Shown piece by piece: positions 1 through 6,606 of a stretch of DNA of 10,177 nucleotides. Below the pieces are notes generated by a model. The model worked only from the letters and a program-made list of their open reading frames with translations, ran no database searches and had not been told where the DNA came from. The translations under genes and the position numbers were made by a program. Origin of the DNA: an uncultured Campylobacter sp. (lineage in GTDB: Bacteria; Campylobacterota; Campylobacteria; Campylobacterales; Campylobacteraceae); the NCBI RefSeq assembly GCF_937997465.1, contig NZ_CALKTQ010000216.1:1-10177 (forward strand). Direction: 5' to 3'. Position 1 is the first letter of the stretch; each line of letters starts with the position of its first letter.

Positions 1-30
1 TCACCGATAAATTTAAATTCTAAAATATTA

Positions 31-78
31 TACAATCTTTTTATAAAATTTAACTTTTAAGCTTAAAGAATATACAAT
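31..78 (+). promoter_or_regulatory. Possible promoter elements upstream of the hydrolase gene
   Basis: The first 110 bases are very AT-rich and hold no gene. The octamer TATACAAT occurs twice, at 29-36 and 71-78, 42 bases apart; each contains TACAAT, a five-of-six match to the sigma-70 -10 box. Campylobacter sigma-70 promoters often lack a clear -35 box and have T-rich upstream DNA, which fits here. The copy at 73-78 would give a short leader before the GTG start at 111. In such AT-rich DNA chance matches are likely, so this is tentative. Confidence 0.3.
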
Positions 79-110
79 TTATTTTAATTAAATTTTATAA
101 AAGGACAAAC

Positions 111-734
111 GTGAAAATTTTTTCAAAACCATGCGGAGATTATCAAACCAACTGCTACGTAGTATCCAAAAACGGGCGCGATATTATCATTGATCCAGGT
201 CAAGATTCATATGACTTTGTCGTTAAAAATTCACACGCGCCACTCACTATTTTAAACACTCACGGGCATTCCGATCACGTTCTTGACAATGTTAGCTTAA
301 AAAATTTTTTTAATGTTCCAGTTTACATCCACAAAGACGATAATTTCATGCTTCACGACGATCTTTGGGATGCGGGTCAGCAGCCGATGCACGACGCGAT
401 TTGCGTCGGCGGAGCGAAATTTGAGGATGTTAAATTTAACATAGAGGACTTTGAGATCGAGTTTATGCACTTTCCTGGGCATACGCCAGGATGCTGTATG
501 GTGCGCGTGGACGACGTTATCTTTAGCGGAGATTTTTTATTTAGAGGTTCGATTGGGCGCTATGATTTTCCGTTTTCAAACGCCGAGGATATGCGCCAAA
601 GCTTGCTAAAATGCAAAAATTTGCAAGGAGATTTTGTACTGTATCCAGGCCACGGAGATAAAACGACGCTAAAAGCCGAGCAGGCGAATTTGGACTTTTG
701 GATAAATATGATCGGTAGGGAGATGAGATTTTAA
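111..734 (+). CDS. Metallo-beta-lactamase-fold hydrolase, glyoxalase II-like
   Basis: This 207-residue protein is a single-domain metallo-beta-lactamase-fold enzyme of the hydroxyacylglutathione hydrolase-like (YcbL) type. The metal-binding set is complete: HGHSDH at residues 51-56 supplies H51, H53, D55 and H56, PGHTPG gives H124, FSGD gives the bridging D141, and PGHG gives H181. It lacks the C-terminal helical domain of classical glyoxalase II, as the short subgroup does, so the physiological thioester is not predictable. There is no signal peptide, so it is probably cytoplasmic. The start is GTG at 111, preceded by AAGGA at 101-105; the N-terminus reads directly into the first beta strand of the fold, which supports this start. 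It stands alone on the plus strand and converges on the hotdog gene. Family assignment is secure, substrate unknown. Confidence 0.9.
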   Translation: MKIFSKPCGDYQTNCYVVSKNGRDIIIDPGQDSYDFVVKNSHAPLTILNTHGHSDHVLDNVSLKNFFNVPVYIHKDDNFMLHDDLWDAGQQPMHDAICVGGAKFEDVKFNIEDFEIEFMHFPGHTPGCCMVRVDDVIFSGDFLFRGSIGRYDFPFSNAEDMRQSLLKCKNLQGDFVLYPGHGDKTTLKAEQANLDFWINMIGREMRF

Positions 735-737
735 CGG

Positions 738-899
738 GTCAAATTTGGGCTTTTAAAATTTCAAAATAACCGCGCCAAATTTTAAAAGGTAAATTTGACG
801 GCGGTCTTTTTAGCGTTAAATTTATGCAGATTTTGCCAAAATACCGCCGAAAAAGACGACGCTAAATTTACTGCGCCGTCAAATTTCATCAAATTTGAC
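738..899. repeat. Alternating inverted copies of a 9-mer in the convergent intergenic region
   Basis: The 170 bases between the two convergent genes hold four copies of one 9-mer in alternating orientation: GTCAAATTT at 738-746, AAATTTGAC at 791-799, GTCAAATTT at 878-886 and AAATTTGAC at 891-899. The pair 791-803 / 874-886 extends to a perfect 13-base inverted repeat, and the adjoining 804-811 (GTCTTTTT) matches 850-857 (AAAAAGAC), so the left arm 791-811 could pair with a right arm interrupted by a 16-base bulge. No credible gene lies here; a 63-codon frame from 795 runs into the hotdog gene and has no recognisable content. Confidence 0.6.
878..899 (-). terminator. Hairpin just past the end of the minus-strand operon, possible terminator
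   Basis: There is a perfect 9-base stem, GTCAAATTT at 878-886 and AAATTTGAC at 891-899, with a four-base loop. It lies five bases beyond the hotdog gene stop codon on the minus strand. The stem is AT-rich and no T-run follows directly on either strand; the nearest minus-strand run is at about 807-811. As an intrinsic terminator it is therefore weak, and transcript end protection or chance reuse of a common genomic word are alternatives. Confidence 0.35.
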
Positions 900-904
900 A
901 GAGC

Positions 905-1441
905 TTACGCGTTTTGCTTCGCCTCTTCTTTGCGTTTTGCTTCGTTTCGTCTTTGTGCGGCTTGTTTTTGCAAGTTCGTTTTGTAAATTTTAAAGATATG
1001 ATCCTCTAAAATCACGACCTGAAAAGTCCCCTCAAATACCTTTATATCGTTCGTCGTGCCGGTTACTCGCACCTCGCGTTTTTTACTCTCGTTAAAGTGT
1101 GAGCGCGCGTCAAATTCGATCGCTTCGTTTAGCTTGGTCGGCGCGAAAAAATGTATCTTAGCCCCGATAACCACGCTAAAAGTCTCATTGACCGCCGCCA
1201 TCGCCGCGTAGCTAGCCGCTGAGAAAACAAATCCGCTGTGTATGAGCCCCTCGCTATCGGCGACCATGTCGCTAGTGGCGAAAAAGCGCGTTTTGGCGCG
1301 GTTTGACTCGAGCTGCGTCACGGCGCCACTAAGACCGATTTTTATATTCGGCGAGGTTTTTAGCTCGTTGCGAAACGGATTTTCATCCTCTGGCAGTACG
1401 ACCCCGTCGCTACTGTTGTCGTCGTAGATATTTTCGTCCAT
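905..1441 (-). CDS. Hotdog-fold acyl-CoA-binding protein, Cj0977-like
   Basis: This 178-residue protein matches in length and content the hotdog-fold protein Cj0977 of C. jejuni, a virulence-linked protein that binds acyl-CoA-type ligands and is co-expressed with flagella in that species. The hotdog helix lies at residues 65-85 (GLIHSGFVFSAASYAAMAAV), with strands at 92-100 and 122-147; I see no classical thioesterase catalytic Asp/Glu in the helix, so binding rather than hydrolysis is plausible. Residues 1-30 are acidic and probably flexible. The last 25 residues are a Lys/Arg/Ala/Gln tail that looks disordered. It follows cmoB by 11 bases, with AAAGGTG as ribosome binding site, so it is probably the last gene of the operon. 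I saw no clear sigma-28 promoter directly upstream, although the C. jejuni gene is known as sigma-28 dependent. Confidence 0.8.
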   Translation of the reverse strand: MDENIYDDNSSDGVVLPEDENPFRNELKTSPNIKIGLSGAVTQLESNRAKTRFFATSDMVADSEGLIHSGFVFSAASYAAMAAVNETFSVVIGAKIHFFAPTKLNEAIEFDARSHFNESKKREVRVTGTTNDIKVFEGTFQVVILEDHIFKIYKTNLQKQAAQRRNEAKRKEEAKQNA

Positions 1442-1452
1442 TTTTCACCTTT

Positions 1453-2361
1453 TTATACGCTTAGTTTTAGATAGACCCGTTTTGGCGCGGGATAGCCCTC
1501 GACCGTGCGCGCCGGGTCTGTGGGATCGAGGAAATCGCCCAAACTCTGACCCAAGATCCACTCCGTTTTTCGCTGCTCGTGCGCGTCCGTCGGCTTTGTA
1601 GCCAAAATTTGCGCGTCTTTAAAACTTGCCCTCTCACACCAGTTTAAAAGCGCCCTAATAGTCGGCACGAAGTAGATATTTGGTATCTTTGAGTAGGTAT
1701 TTTTGGGGCTCAAGGCAAAATCGCCCTCCATATCAAGATACATCGTGTCCAAAAATAGCTCGCCGCCCGCATTTAACGCGCCTTTTAGCTCTTTTAGCGT
1801 ACGCACCGGATCGCTTCTGTGATAGAGCACGCCCAGACAAAACAGCACGTCAAATTTGACGCCGTAGTGCGGCAGATGCTCGACGCCTAGCAGCTCGTAC
1901 TCTATGCCCGAGCGCGCAAACGCGTCGATAAATTTAAACTGCAAAAAGCTCATCACGCCAGGATCAAAGCCAATCAGCTTTTTCGGGCTCTGGGGCAACA
2001 TACGAAAGAGATAGTAGCCGTTGTTGCAGCCGATATCGCCCACGACCTTGTCCGCTAGATCCATGTGCGGCGCGAGTAGGTTAAATTTGACAAAACTCCT
2101 CCACTCGCTGTCGATAAAGATATCGTCTATCTTAAACGGCCCCTTGCGCCACGAGCGTAAATTTAGCGCCGTTTGCAGCGTCTCTTCGCGCTCCGCTGGC
2201 GTTAAATTTGCACTTATCTCGACTATATCGTCAAATTTGAGCTCAAATTCGCGCCCCTTAAATTTAGCCGCCAGCTCCTCTATCTCACGCATCAAAGGTG
2301 CGTAGGTTTTGCCCGCCAGCTCTCTAGCCTTCGCCGCTCTAGCCGCTTCTAAACTCATCAT
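1453..2361 (-). CDS. cmoB: tRNA U34 carboxymethyltransferase CmoB
   Basis: CmoB transfers the carboxymethyl group of carboxy-S-adenosylmethionine (made by CmoA) to 5-hydroxyuridine at tRNA position 34, giving the cmo5U wobble base that widens codon reading. At 302 residues it is slightly shorter than the roughly 323-residue E. coli enzyme. Diagnostic parts are WRKGPF at 71-76, SEWRS at 85-89, the nucleotide-binding glycine motif GDIGCNNGYY at 108-117, GFDP at 131-134, GVLYHRSDP at 177-185 and EGYPAPKRVY at 288-297. Two ATGs overlap the upstream lipoprotein stop (ATGATGA), at 2361 and 2358; I keep the first, which gives a four-base ATGA overlap typical of translational coupling. The ribosome binding site (GGACGGA) is weak, which also suggests coupling. 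CmoA is not in the window. Confidence 0.93.
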   Translation of the reverse strand: MMSLEAARAAKARELAGKTYAPLMREIEELAAKFKGREFELKFDDIVEISANLTPAEREETLQTALNLRSWRKGPFKIDDIFIDSEWRSFVKFNLLAPHMDLADKVVGDIGCNNGYYLFRMLPQSPKKLIGFDPGVMSFLQFKFIDAFARSGIEYELLGVEHLPHYGVKFDVLFCLGVLYHRSDPVRTLKELKGALNAGGELFLDTMYLDMEGDFALSPKNTYSKIPNIYFVPTIRALLNWCERASFKDAQILATKPTDAHEQRKTEWILGQSLGDFLDPTDPARTVEGYPAPKRVYLKLSV

Positions 2362-2537
2362 TCCGTCCAGTCGATGATGTTTTTAGGGCACTCTTTGTGA
2401 TAGACGCCCGTCGCGTCGTAGTACTCCTTACACTCGTTGTAGTACTTCGTCGTCACGCCGCGGTCGTTTAAAAACACGCAACCGCCAAGCATAGCCGCCA
2501 GAGCCGAAAAAAATAAAATTTGCGCTAGAGTTTTCAT
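2358..2537 (-). CDS. Small predicted lipoprotein, 59 residues
   Basis: The frame encodes 59 residues. It has a short basic start (MKT), a hydrophobic stretch at 4-17 and a lipobox Leu-Gly-Gly-Cys at 17-20, so C20 is the predicted lipidated residue after signal peptidase II cleavage. The mature part is only about 40 residues, rich in Tyr, Lys and acidic residues, with two further cysteines at 36 and 50 that could form a disulfide in the periplasm. It overlaps both neighbours by the four bases ATGA: its start sits in the stop region of the 75-residue gene and its stop overlaps the cmoB start. That double overlap in one continuous operon strongly supports translation. C. jejuni Cj0978c, as I recall a small lipoprotein next to Cj0977, could be its counterpart; I cannot confirm that. 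Function is unknown. Confidence 0.75.
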   Translation of the reverse strand: MKTLAQILFFSALAAMLGGCVFLNDRGVTTKYYNECKEYYDATGVYHKECPKNIIDWTE

Positions 2538-2761
2538 TTGAAAAATTTAGCGTGCTTTTTCTTCATATATTCGACGACTTCAAGCACCTCGTCCACGCCT
2601 TCGGCATCGCTGCTCTCCAGTGCGTCGTCGATGCACTCAATGTAGGTCTCTACGGCGTCCTCGAGCCTATCTTTTTTCACGCCGGCATAATACAGCATCG
2701 CCTCTAGCATCATCGAAAGCTCGTAGCTTAGCTCGTCCACGGTAGGTTCTATTTCTTTCAT
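2534..2761 (-). CDS. Hypothetical acidic, all-helical protein, 75 residues
   Basis: I do not recognise this family. The 75-residue product is strongly acidic through residues 1-62 and ends in a short basic tail (KKKHAKFFK at 67-75). Periodicity suggests three helices with no beta structure: about 7-26, 30-48 and 54-69. There is no signal peptide or membrane segment, and single cysteine C43 makes metal binding unlikely. The start is ATG at 2761, three bases after the stop of the DHH phosphoesterase gene, and its ribosome binding site AAGGAT lies within the last codons and stop of that gene. The end overlaps the lipoprotein start by four bases. A small cytoplasmic adaptor or partner of a neighbouring product is possible but is only a guess. 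Confidence 0.8.
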   Translation of the reverse strand: MKEIEPTVDELSYELSMMLEAMLYYAGVKKDRLEDAVETYIECIDDALESSDAEGVDEVLEVVEYMKKKHAKFFK

Positions 2762-2764
2762 TTT

Positions 2765-3883
2765 CTATCCTTGCAAAATCGTTTTTTTAGTTATTAGGTC
2801 GGTTATCTGCGCCTTTACGTTTTCATAGCTAAAGCTATCCTTAAAGCCCGCAAAAAGTCCGCCGCTAGCGTTCACGTGTCCGCCGCCGCCGACTAAATTT
2901 TTAGCCATCTGGCTGACATCTACTTTGCCATTAGCGCGAAAGCTCAGCGTCTTTTTGCTCGTAACGTCGATGAAAAAATCAATATCGGGGTTCGCGACTA
3001 AAAAATCGTTGCCGATAACCGAGGTGTTACCGATATTGTAGGTCAAAATGCCGTTAAGGTCGTTATACTTTATGCTAAATTTCTCTTTTTCCTCGCTTAG
3101 CTTTTTTACGACGAAGGCTGAAATCAGGTTGCTTAGAGTGTCGTTTTTATCCTCTTTGAAAAAGTCCTTTTTAAATCCGAAAATCGCCTCGTCAAGCCCG
3201 ACATAGTCGTCTCCCGCGTCAAAAAACTCCCGCGCGCGCTCGATAAGATAAAAAAGATAGCGTGAATTTTCAGCCTCAAACATCGTTTTGTTTATCTCTT
3301 TTGCGTTTGCGACGAGTCCGAGTCCGACCTTGCCCATTTCAAAATTTACGTCCTCTTTTAGCCAGATATCCACGGCATTTACGACGTCGCTAAAGTGATT
3401 TAGGCTCGCATCTACGCCGTAAATTTTAGCGAAAAAATCATGCGTGATCTTGGTCGCACACCTTGAGCTATCTAAAAAATACCAGCCAAATTTGCTCGCG
3501 CATTCGGCTCCGCTTTGGTGGTGATCGAGGAGCAAAATTTTAGCGTTTTTATTTACGAGCGCCTTCTCGTAGGCTTCGCACTGCTCCACGGTTAAATTTA
3601 GATCAGTTATCAGGATAAGCGCTTTTTCGTCATTTTTAATCACTTCGTCTTTGCCGTGATTTTCGGACGCATTTTGCGAGTTACCATTTTGCTCGCTGAT
3701 TAAATTTGACTGCGTCTGGGCTACGCTTTTATCAGAAATTTGAGCCAAAATTTGATCAAATTTCTCGTCGATCTCCTTGCCGTAGTTTGAGTTGTAAAAT
3801 TTAACGTTTTTAAAATAGTGATTCGTTATTACCTGCGCGCCGTATCCGTCCAGATCGGTGTGCGAGAGGTGGTGGATGGTCAT
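2765..3883 (-). CDS. DHH-family phosphoesterase, NrnB-type oligoribonuclease
   Basis: This is a 372-residue DHH/DHHA1 phosphoesterase, most like the NrnB (YngD) branch that degrades short RNA oligomers from the 3' end; activity on cyclic dinucleotide breakdown products or pAp is also known in the superfamily. Catalytic metal ligands are visible: H8, D10 and D12 in SHTDLDG, D94 in ITDLN, the DHH triplet at 120-122, and D172 in NAVDIW. The C-terminal DHHA1 substrate-binding motif GGGGHVNASGG lies at 332-342. Between motifs I and II, residues about 48-87 form a Gln/Asn/Ser-rich, low-complexity stretch that looks like a flexible insertion. It starts eight bases after the flhA stop, with ribosome binding site AAGGA overlapping that stop codon. 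It is cytoplasmic by sequence. The exact substrate is inferred from family only. Confidence 0.87.
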   Translation of the reverse strand: MTIHHLSHTDLDGYGAQVITNHYFKNVKFYNSNYGKEIDEKFDQILAQISDKSVAQTQSNLISEQNGNSQNASENHGKDEVIKNDEKALILITDLNLTVEQCEAYEKALVNKNAKILLLDHHQSGAECASKFGWYFLDSSRCATKITHDFFAKIYGVDASLNHFSDVVNAVDIWLKEDVNFEMGKVGLGLVANAKEINKTMFEAENSRYLFYLIERAREFFDAGDDYVGLDEAIFGFKKDFFKEDKNDTLSNLISAFVVKKLSEEKEKFSIKYNDLNGILTYNIGNTSVIGNDFLVANPDIDFFIDVTSKKTLSFRANGKVDVSQMAKNLVGGGGHVNASGGLFAGFKDSFSYENVKAQITDLITKKTILQG

Positions 3884-3891
3884 TTTATTCC

Positions 3892-6054
3892 TTACAAATT
3901 TGATATTTCTATCGTGCCTAGCGTCTCAAACGGCGTATTTGCCGCGACTTCGGCAAAGCTAAGCACCGTGATATCTATGGCGAAATTTGCACAGATATCA
4001 GCGATAAATTTACGCAAGCTAGGCTCTACGCAAAGTATCATCGAGCCGTATTCCGAGATCGGCCGCTTCGCCCTCGCCTCACGCAGAGCCTGCACGATCG
4101 CCGAGGTCTGCGAGACGTTTATCATCAGGTGATACGCGCCGTCTTTATACTGCACGGCGTCGATCAGCTTTTGCTGCGCGGCTGGCTCCATCACGTAGAA
4201 ATTTAACCGCCCGCCCTCATCGACGTAAAGCGAAGTGATAGCACGAGCAAGCGCGGTGCGGACGTGCTCGACGATCATATCGAGGTTTTTGCTAACCTCG
4301 GCGATGTCGCTTAGCGCCTCTAGGATGCTTAGCATATCTTTTATCGGGATGTGGTCTTTTAGCAGCGCTTTTAGCACCTTTTGGATAACTCCGATAGGCG
4401 CGATGCGCAGCGTATCCTCGACGATGACGGGGTACTCTGATTTTAGCTTGTCGAGCAAATTTTGCGTCTCTTGGCGGGTTAGGAGCTCGGCGGCGTTTTG
4501 CTTTATCAGCTCGCTCATGTGCGTGGAGATGACGCTCGCGGGATCTACGATCGTGTAGCCGCTTAGTATCGCGTCCTCTTTTACGCCCGCATCGATCCAT
4601 AGCGCATCGAGGCCAAACGCGGGCTCTTTAGTCGGGATGCCTTCGATATTGTCGCTAACTAGCCCGCTATCCATAGCTAGAAATTTATCCGCGTAAATTT
4701 CGCCCTGCCCGATCACGACGCCTTTTAGCTTAAAGCGATATTCGTTTGGCGGTAGCTGAAGGTTGTCGCGTATACGGATCTTTGGCATCAAAAAACCAAG
4801 CTGTGCCGCGATATTTCGGCGCATCGCTCGTATGCGCTCGATGAGATCGGTCTCGGCGATCTTTAGCAGGCCATATCCTAGATCAAGCTCTAAAATTTCA
4901 AGCTTTAAGATATCGTTTATCTTGGCTTCCTCTTCGCGGGCGATCTCCTCTTCGCTTTTTTTAGGCGGTTTAGGCGCTGCCGGTCCTTCCTCCTCGCCTT
5001 GGGTAGAGCTTGCGCTTTGGGCCTTGGCGGTCAAATTTATCTTACCCTCTTTTACCTCTTTCATTATATAACCCATACTTAAAAACAGAAGCGAGATAAA
5101 GCCCAGAGATAGCGTCGGAAGCCCGGGAACCAGGGCAAATATAAATAGTATAAAGCCGACTATCAAAAGCGTTTTGTATTCGCCTAGCAGCTGCGTTAGC
5201 GAGCCCTCGGCGAAATTTTCATCGTCCTTGCTAGCGCGCGTGATGATAATCGCCGTAGCCGTCGACGTGATGAGGCCCGGGATCTGACTCACTAGACCGT
5301 CGCCAATAGTTAGGATCGTATAGTTTTGCGCCGAAGTAGCCATGTCTAGGCCGTACTGAAACGAACCGATGAGAAAGCCGCCGACGATGTTTATGATCGT
5401 GATGATGATGCCAGCAACCGCATCGCCTTTGATAAATTTAGACGAACCGTCCATCGCACCGTAGAAATTCGCCTCGCCGATGATGGCTTCACGGCGCTCT
5501 CTGGCTGTCTTTTCGTCGATCAGACCAGCGTTTAGATCAGCATCTATCGCCATTTGCTTACCGGGCATAGCATCTAGCGTAAATCTCGCCTGTACCTCGC
5601 TCACGCGCGTCGAACCCTTGGTAACGACCATGAAATTTATAAGAACTAGGATCGTAAAGACGATCACGCCGATGACGTAGTTGCCGCCTACGACGAACTG
5701 CCCGAAGCTCGATATTATTTCGCTCACGGCATCGGGACCGTTGTGTCCTTCGCTTAAAATCATACGCGTAGTGGCGATGTTTAGCGAGAGTCTAAAAAGC
5801 GTGATGATGAGAATAAGCGTCGGAAACGTGCTAAGATCGGTAGGCTTTGGCACGTAAACGGCGATCAGGATAATGAGCACCGAGATAGAAATAGAAAGCG
5901 CAAGAAAAAAATCCAAAACCGCGCTAGGAAGCGGCACGATAATGATCGCTAGGATGGCGATTATGACGCCGACGATCGTGAGCCCTTTAAACCTTACGAT
6001 AGGCTCTAAAAACGGTGCGACCAGGGTTAGGATATTGCGCTTTTGTTTTGCCAA
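3892..6054 (-). CDS. flhA: Flagellar type III export gate protein FlhA
   Basis: FlhA is the large inner-membrane subunit of the flagellar type III secretion export gate; its cytoplasmic domain docks chaperone-substrate complexes. The 720-residue length fits (C. jejuni FlhA is about 724). The N-terminal 335 residues hold about eight hydrophobic segments. The FHIPEP-family core is clear: TLFRLSLNIATTRMILSEG at 85-103 and RVSEVQARFTLDAMPGKQMA at 150-169, followed by IDADLNAG with the conserved aspartates near 171-173. A charged Ala/Pro/Glu linker at about 340-380 leads into the cytoplasmic domain. The start is TTG at 6054, three bases after the rrf2 stop, with only a weak AAGAAG upstream; no ATG is available until M98, inside the conserved core, so TTG is required. 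In C. jejuni flhA controls entry into the flagellar regulatory cascade through FlgSR. Confidence 0.97.
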   Translation of the reverse strand: MAKQKRNILTLVAPFLEPIVRFKGLTIVGVIIAILAIIIVPLPSAVLDFFLALSISISVLIILIAVYVPKPTDLSTFPTLILIITLFRLSLNIATTRMILSEGHNGPDAVSEIISSFGQFVVGGNYVIGVIVFTILVLINFMVVTKGSTRVSEVQARFTLDAMPGKQMAIDADLNAGLIDEKTARERREAIIGEANFYGAMDGSSKFIKGDAVAGIIITIINIVGGFLIGSFQYGLDMATSAQNYTILTIGDGLVSQIPGLITSTATAIIITRASKDDENFAEGSLTQLLGEYKTLLIVGFILFIFALVPGLPTLSLGFISLLFLSMGYIMKEVKEGKINLTAKAQSASSTQGEEEGPAAPKPPKKSEEEIAREEEAKINDILKLEILELDLGYGLLKIAETDLIERIRAMRRNIAAQLGFLMPKIRIRDNLQLPPNEYRFKLKGVVIGQGEIYADKFLAMDSGLVSDNIEGIPTKEPAFGLDALWIDAGVKEDAILSGYTIVDPASVISTHMSELIKQNAAELLTRQETQNLLDKLKSEYPVIVEDTLRIAPIGVIQKVLKALLKDHIPIKDMLSILEALSDIAEVSKNLDMIVEHVRTALARAITSLYVDEGGRLNFYVMEPAAQQKLIDAVQYKDGAYHLMINVSQTSAIVQALREARAKRPISEYGSMILCVEPSLRKFIADICANFAIDITVLSFAEVAANTPFETLGTIEISNL

Positions 6055-6057
6055 AAT

Positions 6058-6462
6058 TTACTTCTTGATTATATTTGCTAACGTAATTGTATCTAAAAAA
6101 TCGTCAATTTTAGACTGAAGAGCGCTAAACATCGGCCAAATTTGGCATATTCCGCCCTTACTAGATGAGCAACCATCGGCCGAGATCGAGCACTCAAATA
6201 CCGCCATTTTACGCTTTTCAGCGCTTTCTATTATCCTTTTTATGCTGATTTCTTCAGGCTTTTGCGCGAGCATAAATCCGCCGTTTGCGCCCTTAAACGA
6301 AACCAAAATTCCCTCTCTAGCCAAATTTTGCAAAATTTTAGCCAAAAAGCTTTTTGATATCTCAAGCTCGCCCGACATCGTATCGACATCTGATGGAGCG
6401 TCTTTTTGCGCTATGTAAATCAGCGAAAGCAGCGCGTATTCGCTTGCTTTTGTCAAAAGCAT
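6058..6462 (-). CDS. Rrf2-family transcriptional regulator, probable iron-sulfur sensor
   Basis: This 134-residue protein is an Rrf2-family winged-helix regulator. The helix-turn-helix region is at about 25-65, with the typical SKSFLAKILQNLAREGIL (37-53) and GANGGFMLA (58-66) segments, where the Rrf2 wing usually reads KGxxGGYxLA. Three cysteines, C91, C98 and C106, sit where IscR, NsrR and RsrR-type proteins hold a [2Fe-2S] or [4Fe-4S] cluster (IscR C92, C98, C104), so redox, iron or nitric oxide sensing is likely. It is the first gene of the flhA operon, with start ATG at 6462 and a good AAGGGGA site. Its own palindromic upstream sequence suggests autoregulation. The same order, rpsO divergent from Rrf2 then flhA, is known in C. 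jejuni (Cj0884-Cj0882c). The ligand and targets are not determined by the sequence. Confidence 0.9.
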   Translation of the reverse strand: MLLTKASEYALLSLIYIAQKDAPSDVDTMSGELEISKSFLAKILQNLAREGILVSFKGANGGFMLAQKPEEISIKRIIESAEKRKMAVFECSISADGCSSSKGGICQIWPMFSALQSKIDDFLDTITLANIIKK

Positions 6463-6498
6463 AAATTCCCCTTAAATTTTTTGCGGATATTTTATTAA

Positions 6499-6526
6499 AT
6501 TTTATCTGCAAATTTGATTAAATCAA
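6499..6526 (-). promoter_or_regulatory. Candidate sigma-70 promoter for the rrf2-flhA operon
   Basis: On the minus strand TTGATT (6521-6526) and TAAAAT (6499-6504) are separated by 16 bases, a reasonable sigma-70 layout that would place transcription start near 6490 and give a leader of roughly 30 bases before the rrf2 ATG. The surroundings are AT-rich, so other -10 choices exist. No sigma-54 GG/GC pair of the type used by later flagellar genes was recognised here, which fits flhA being an early gene. Confidence 0.45.
6514..6526. promoter_or_regulatory. Palindrome over the rrf2 -35 box, candidate operator
   Basis: TTGATT (6514-6519) and AATCAA (6521-6526) form a perfect inverted repeat around a single A. 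It covers the proposed -35 element of the rrf2 promoter and lies about 40 bases upstream of the rpsO -10 box. Rrf2 regulators commonly bind dyads at their own promoters, so an autoregulatory operator is a reasonable inference, but a 13-base AT-rich palindrome can arise by chance. Confidence 0.3.
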
Positions 6527-6566
6527 TATTTTTTAAAACAGGTGCCGCATTTTTTGATTTTTATGA

Positions 6567-6572
6567 TATAAT
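6567..6572 (+). promoter_or_regulatory. rpsO -10 box
   Basis: A perfect TATAAT lies 34 bases before the rpsO start, preceded by T-rich DNA as in typical Campylobacter sigma-70 promoters, with no convincing -35 box. It places the transcription start at about 6579 and gives a leader of roughly 28 bases. Because it lies within the longer TTG-started frame from 6514, it also argues against that longer start. Confidence 0.7.
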
Positions 6573-6606
6573 CGCCTTTTTTAATCTCACCAATCAGGAG
6601 GTCATT

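Noticed and set aside
795..986. 63-codon plus-strand frame in and beyond the convergent spacer
   Set aside because: It starts within the inverted-repeat region, runs antisense into the hotdog gene and has no ribosome binding site or recognisable content.
1441..1500. Possible sigma-28 promoter before the hotdog gene
   Set aside because: I looked because the C. jejuni counterpart is sigma-28 dependent, but no convincing -10 / -35 pair of that type was seen in the 60 bases upstream.
4292..4600. 102-codon minus-strand frame inside flhA
   Set aside because: It is a frame-shifted shadow of flhA on the same strand, with an extreme Arg/His/Lys-rich composition typical of such shadows.
6514..6606. 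TTG-started N-terminal extension of rpsO
   Set aside because: It would begin upstream of the TATAAT promoter box at 6567-6572 and add residues unlike any S15; the AGGAGGT site fixes the ATG at 6607.
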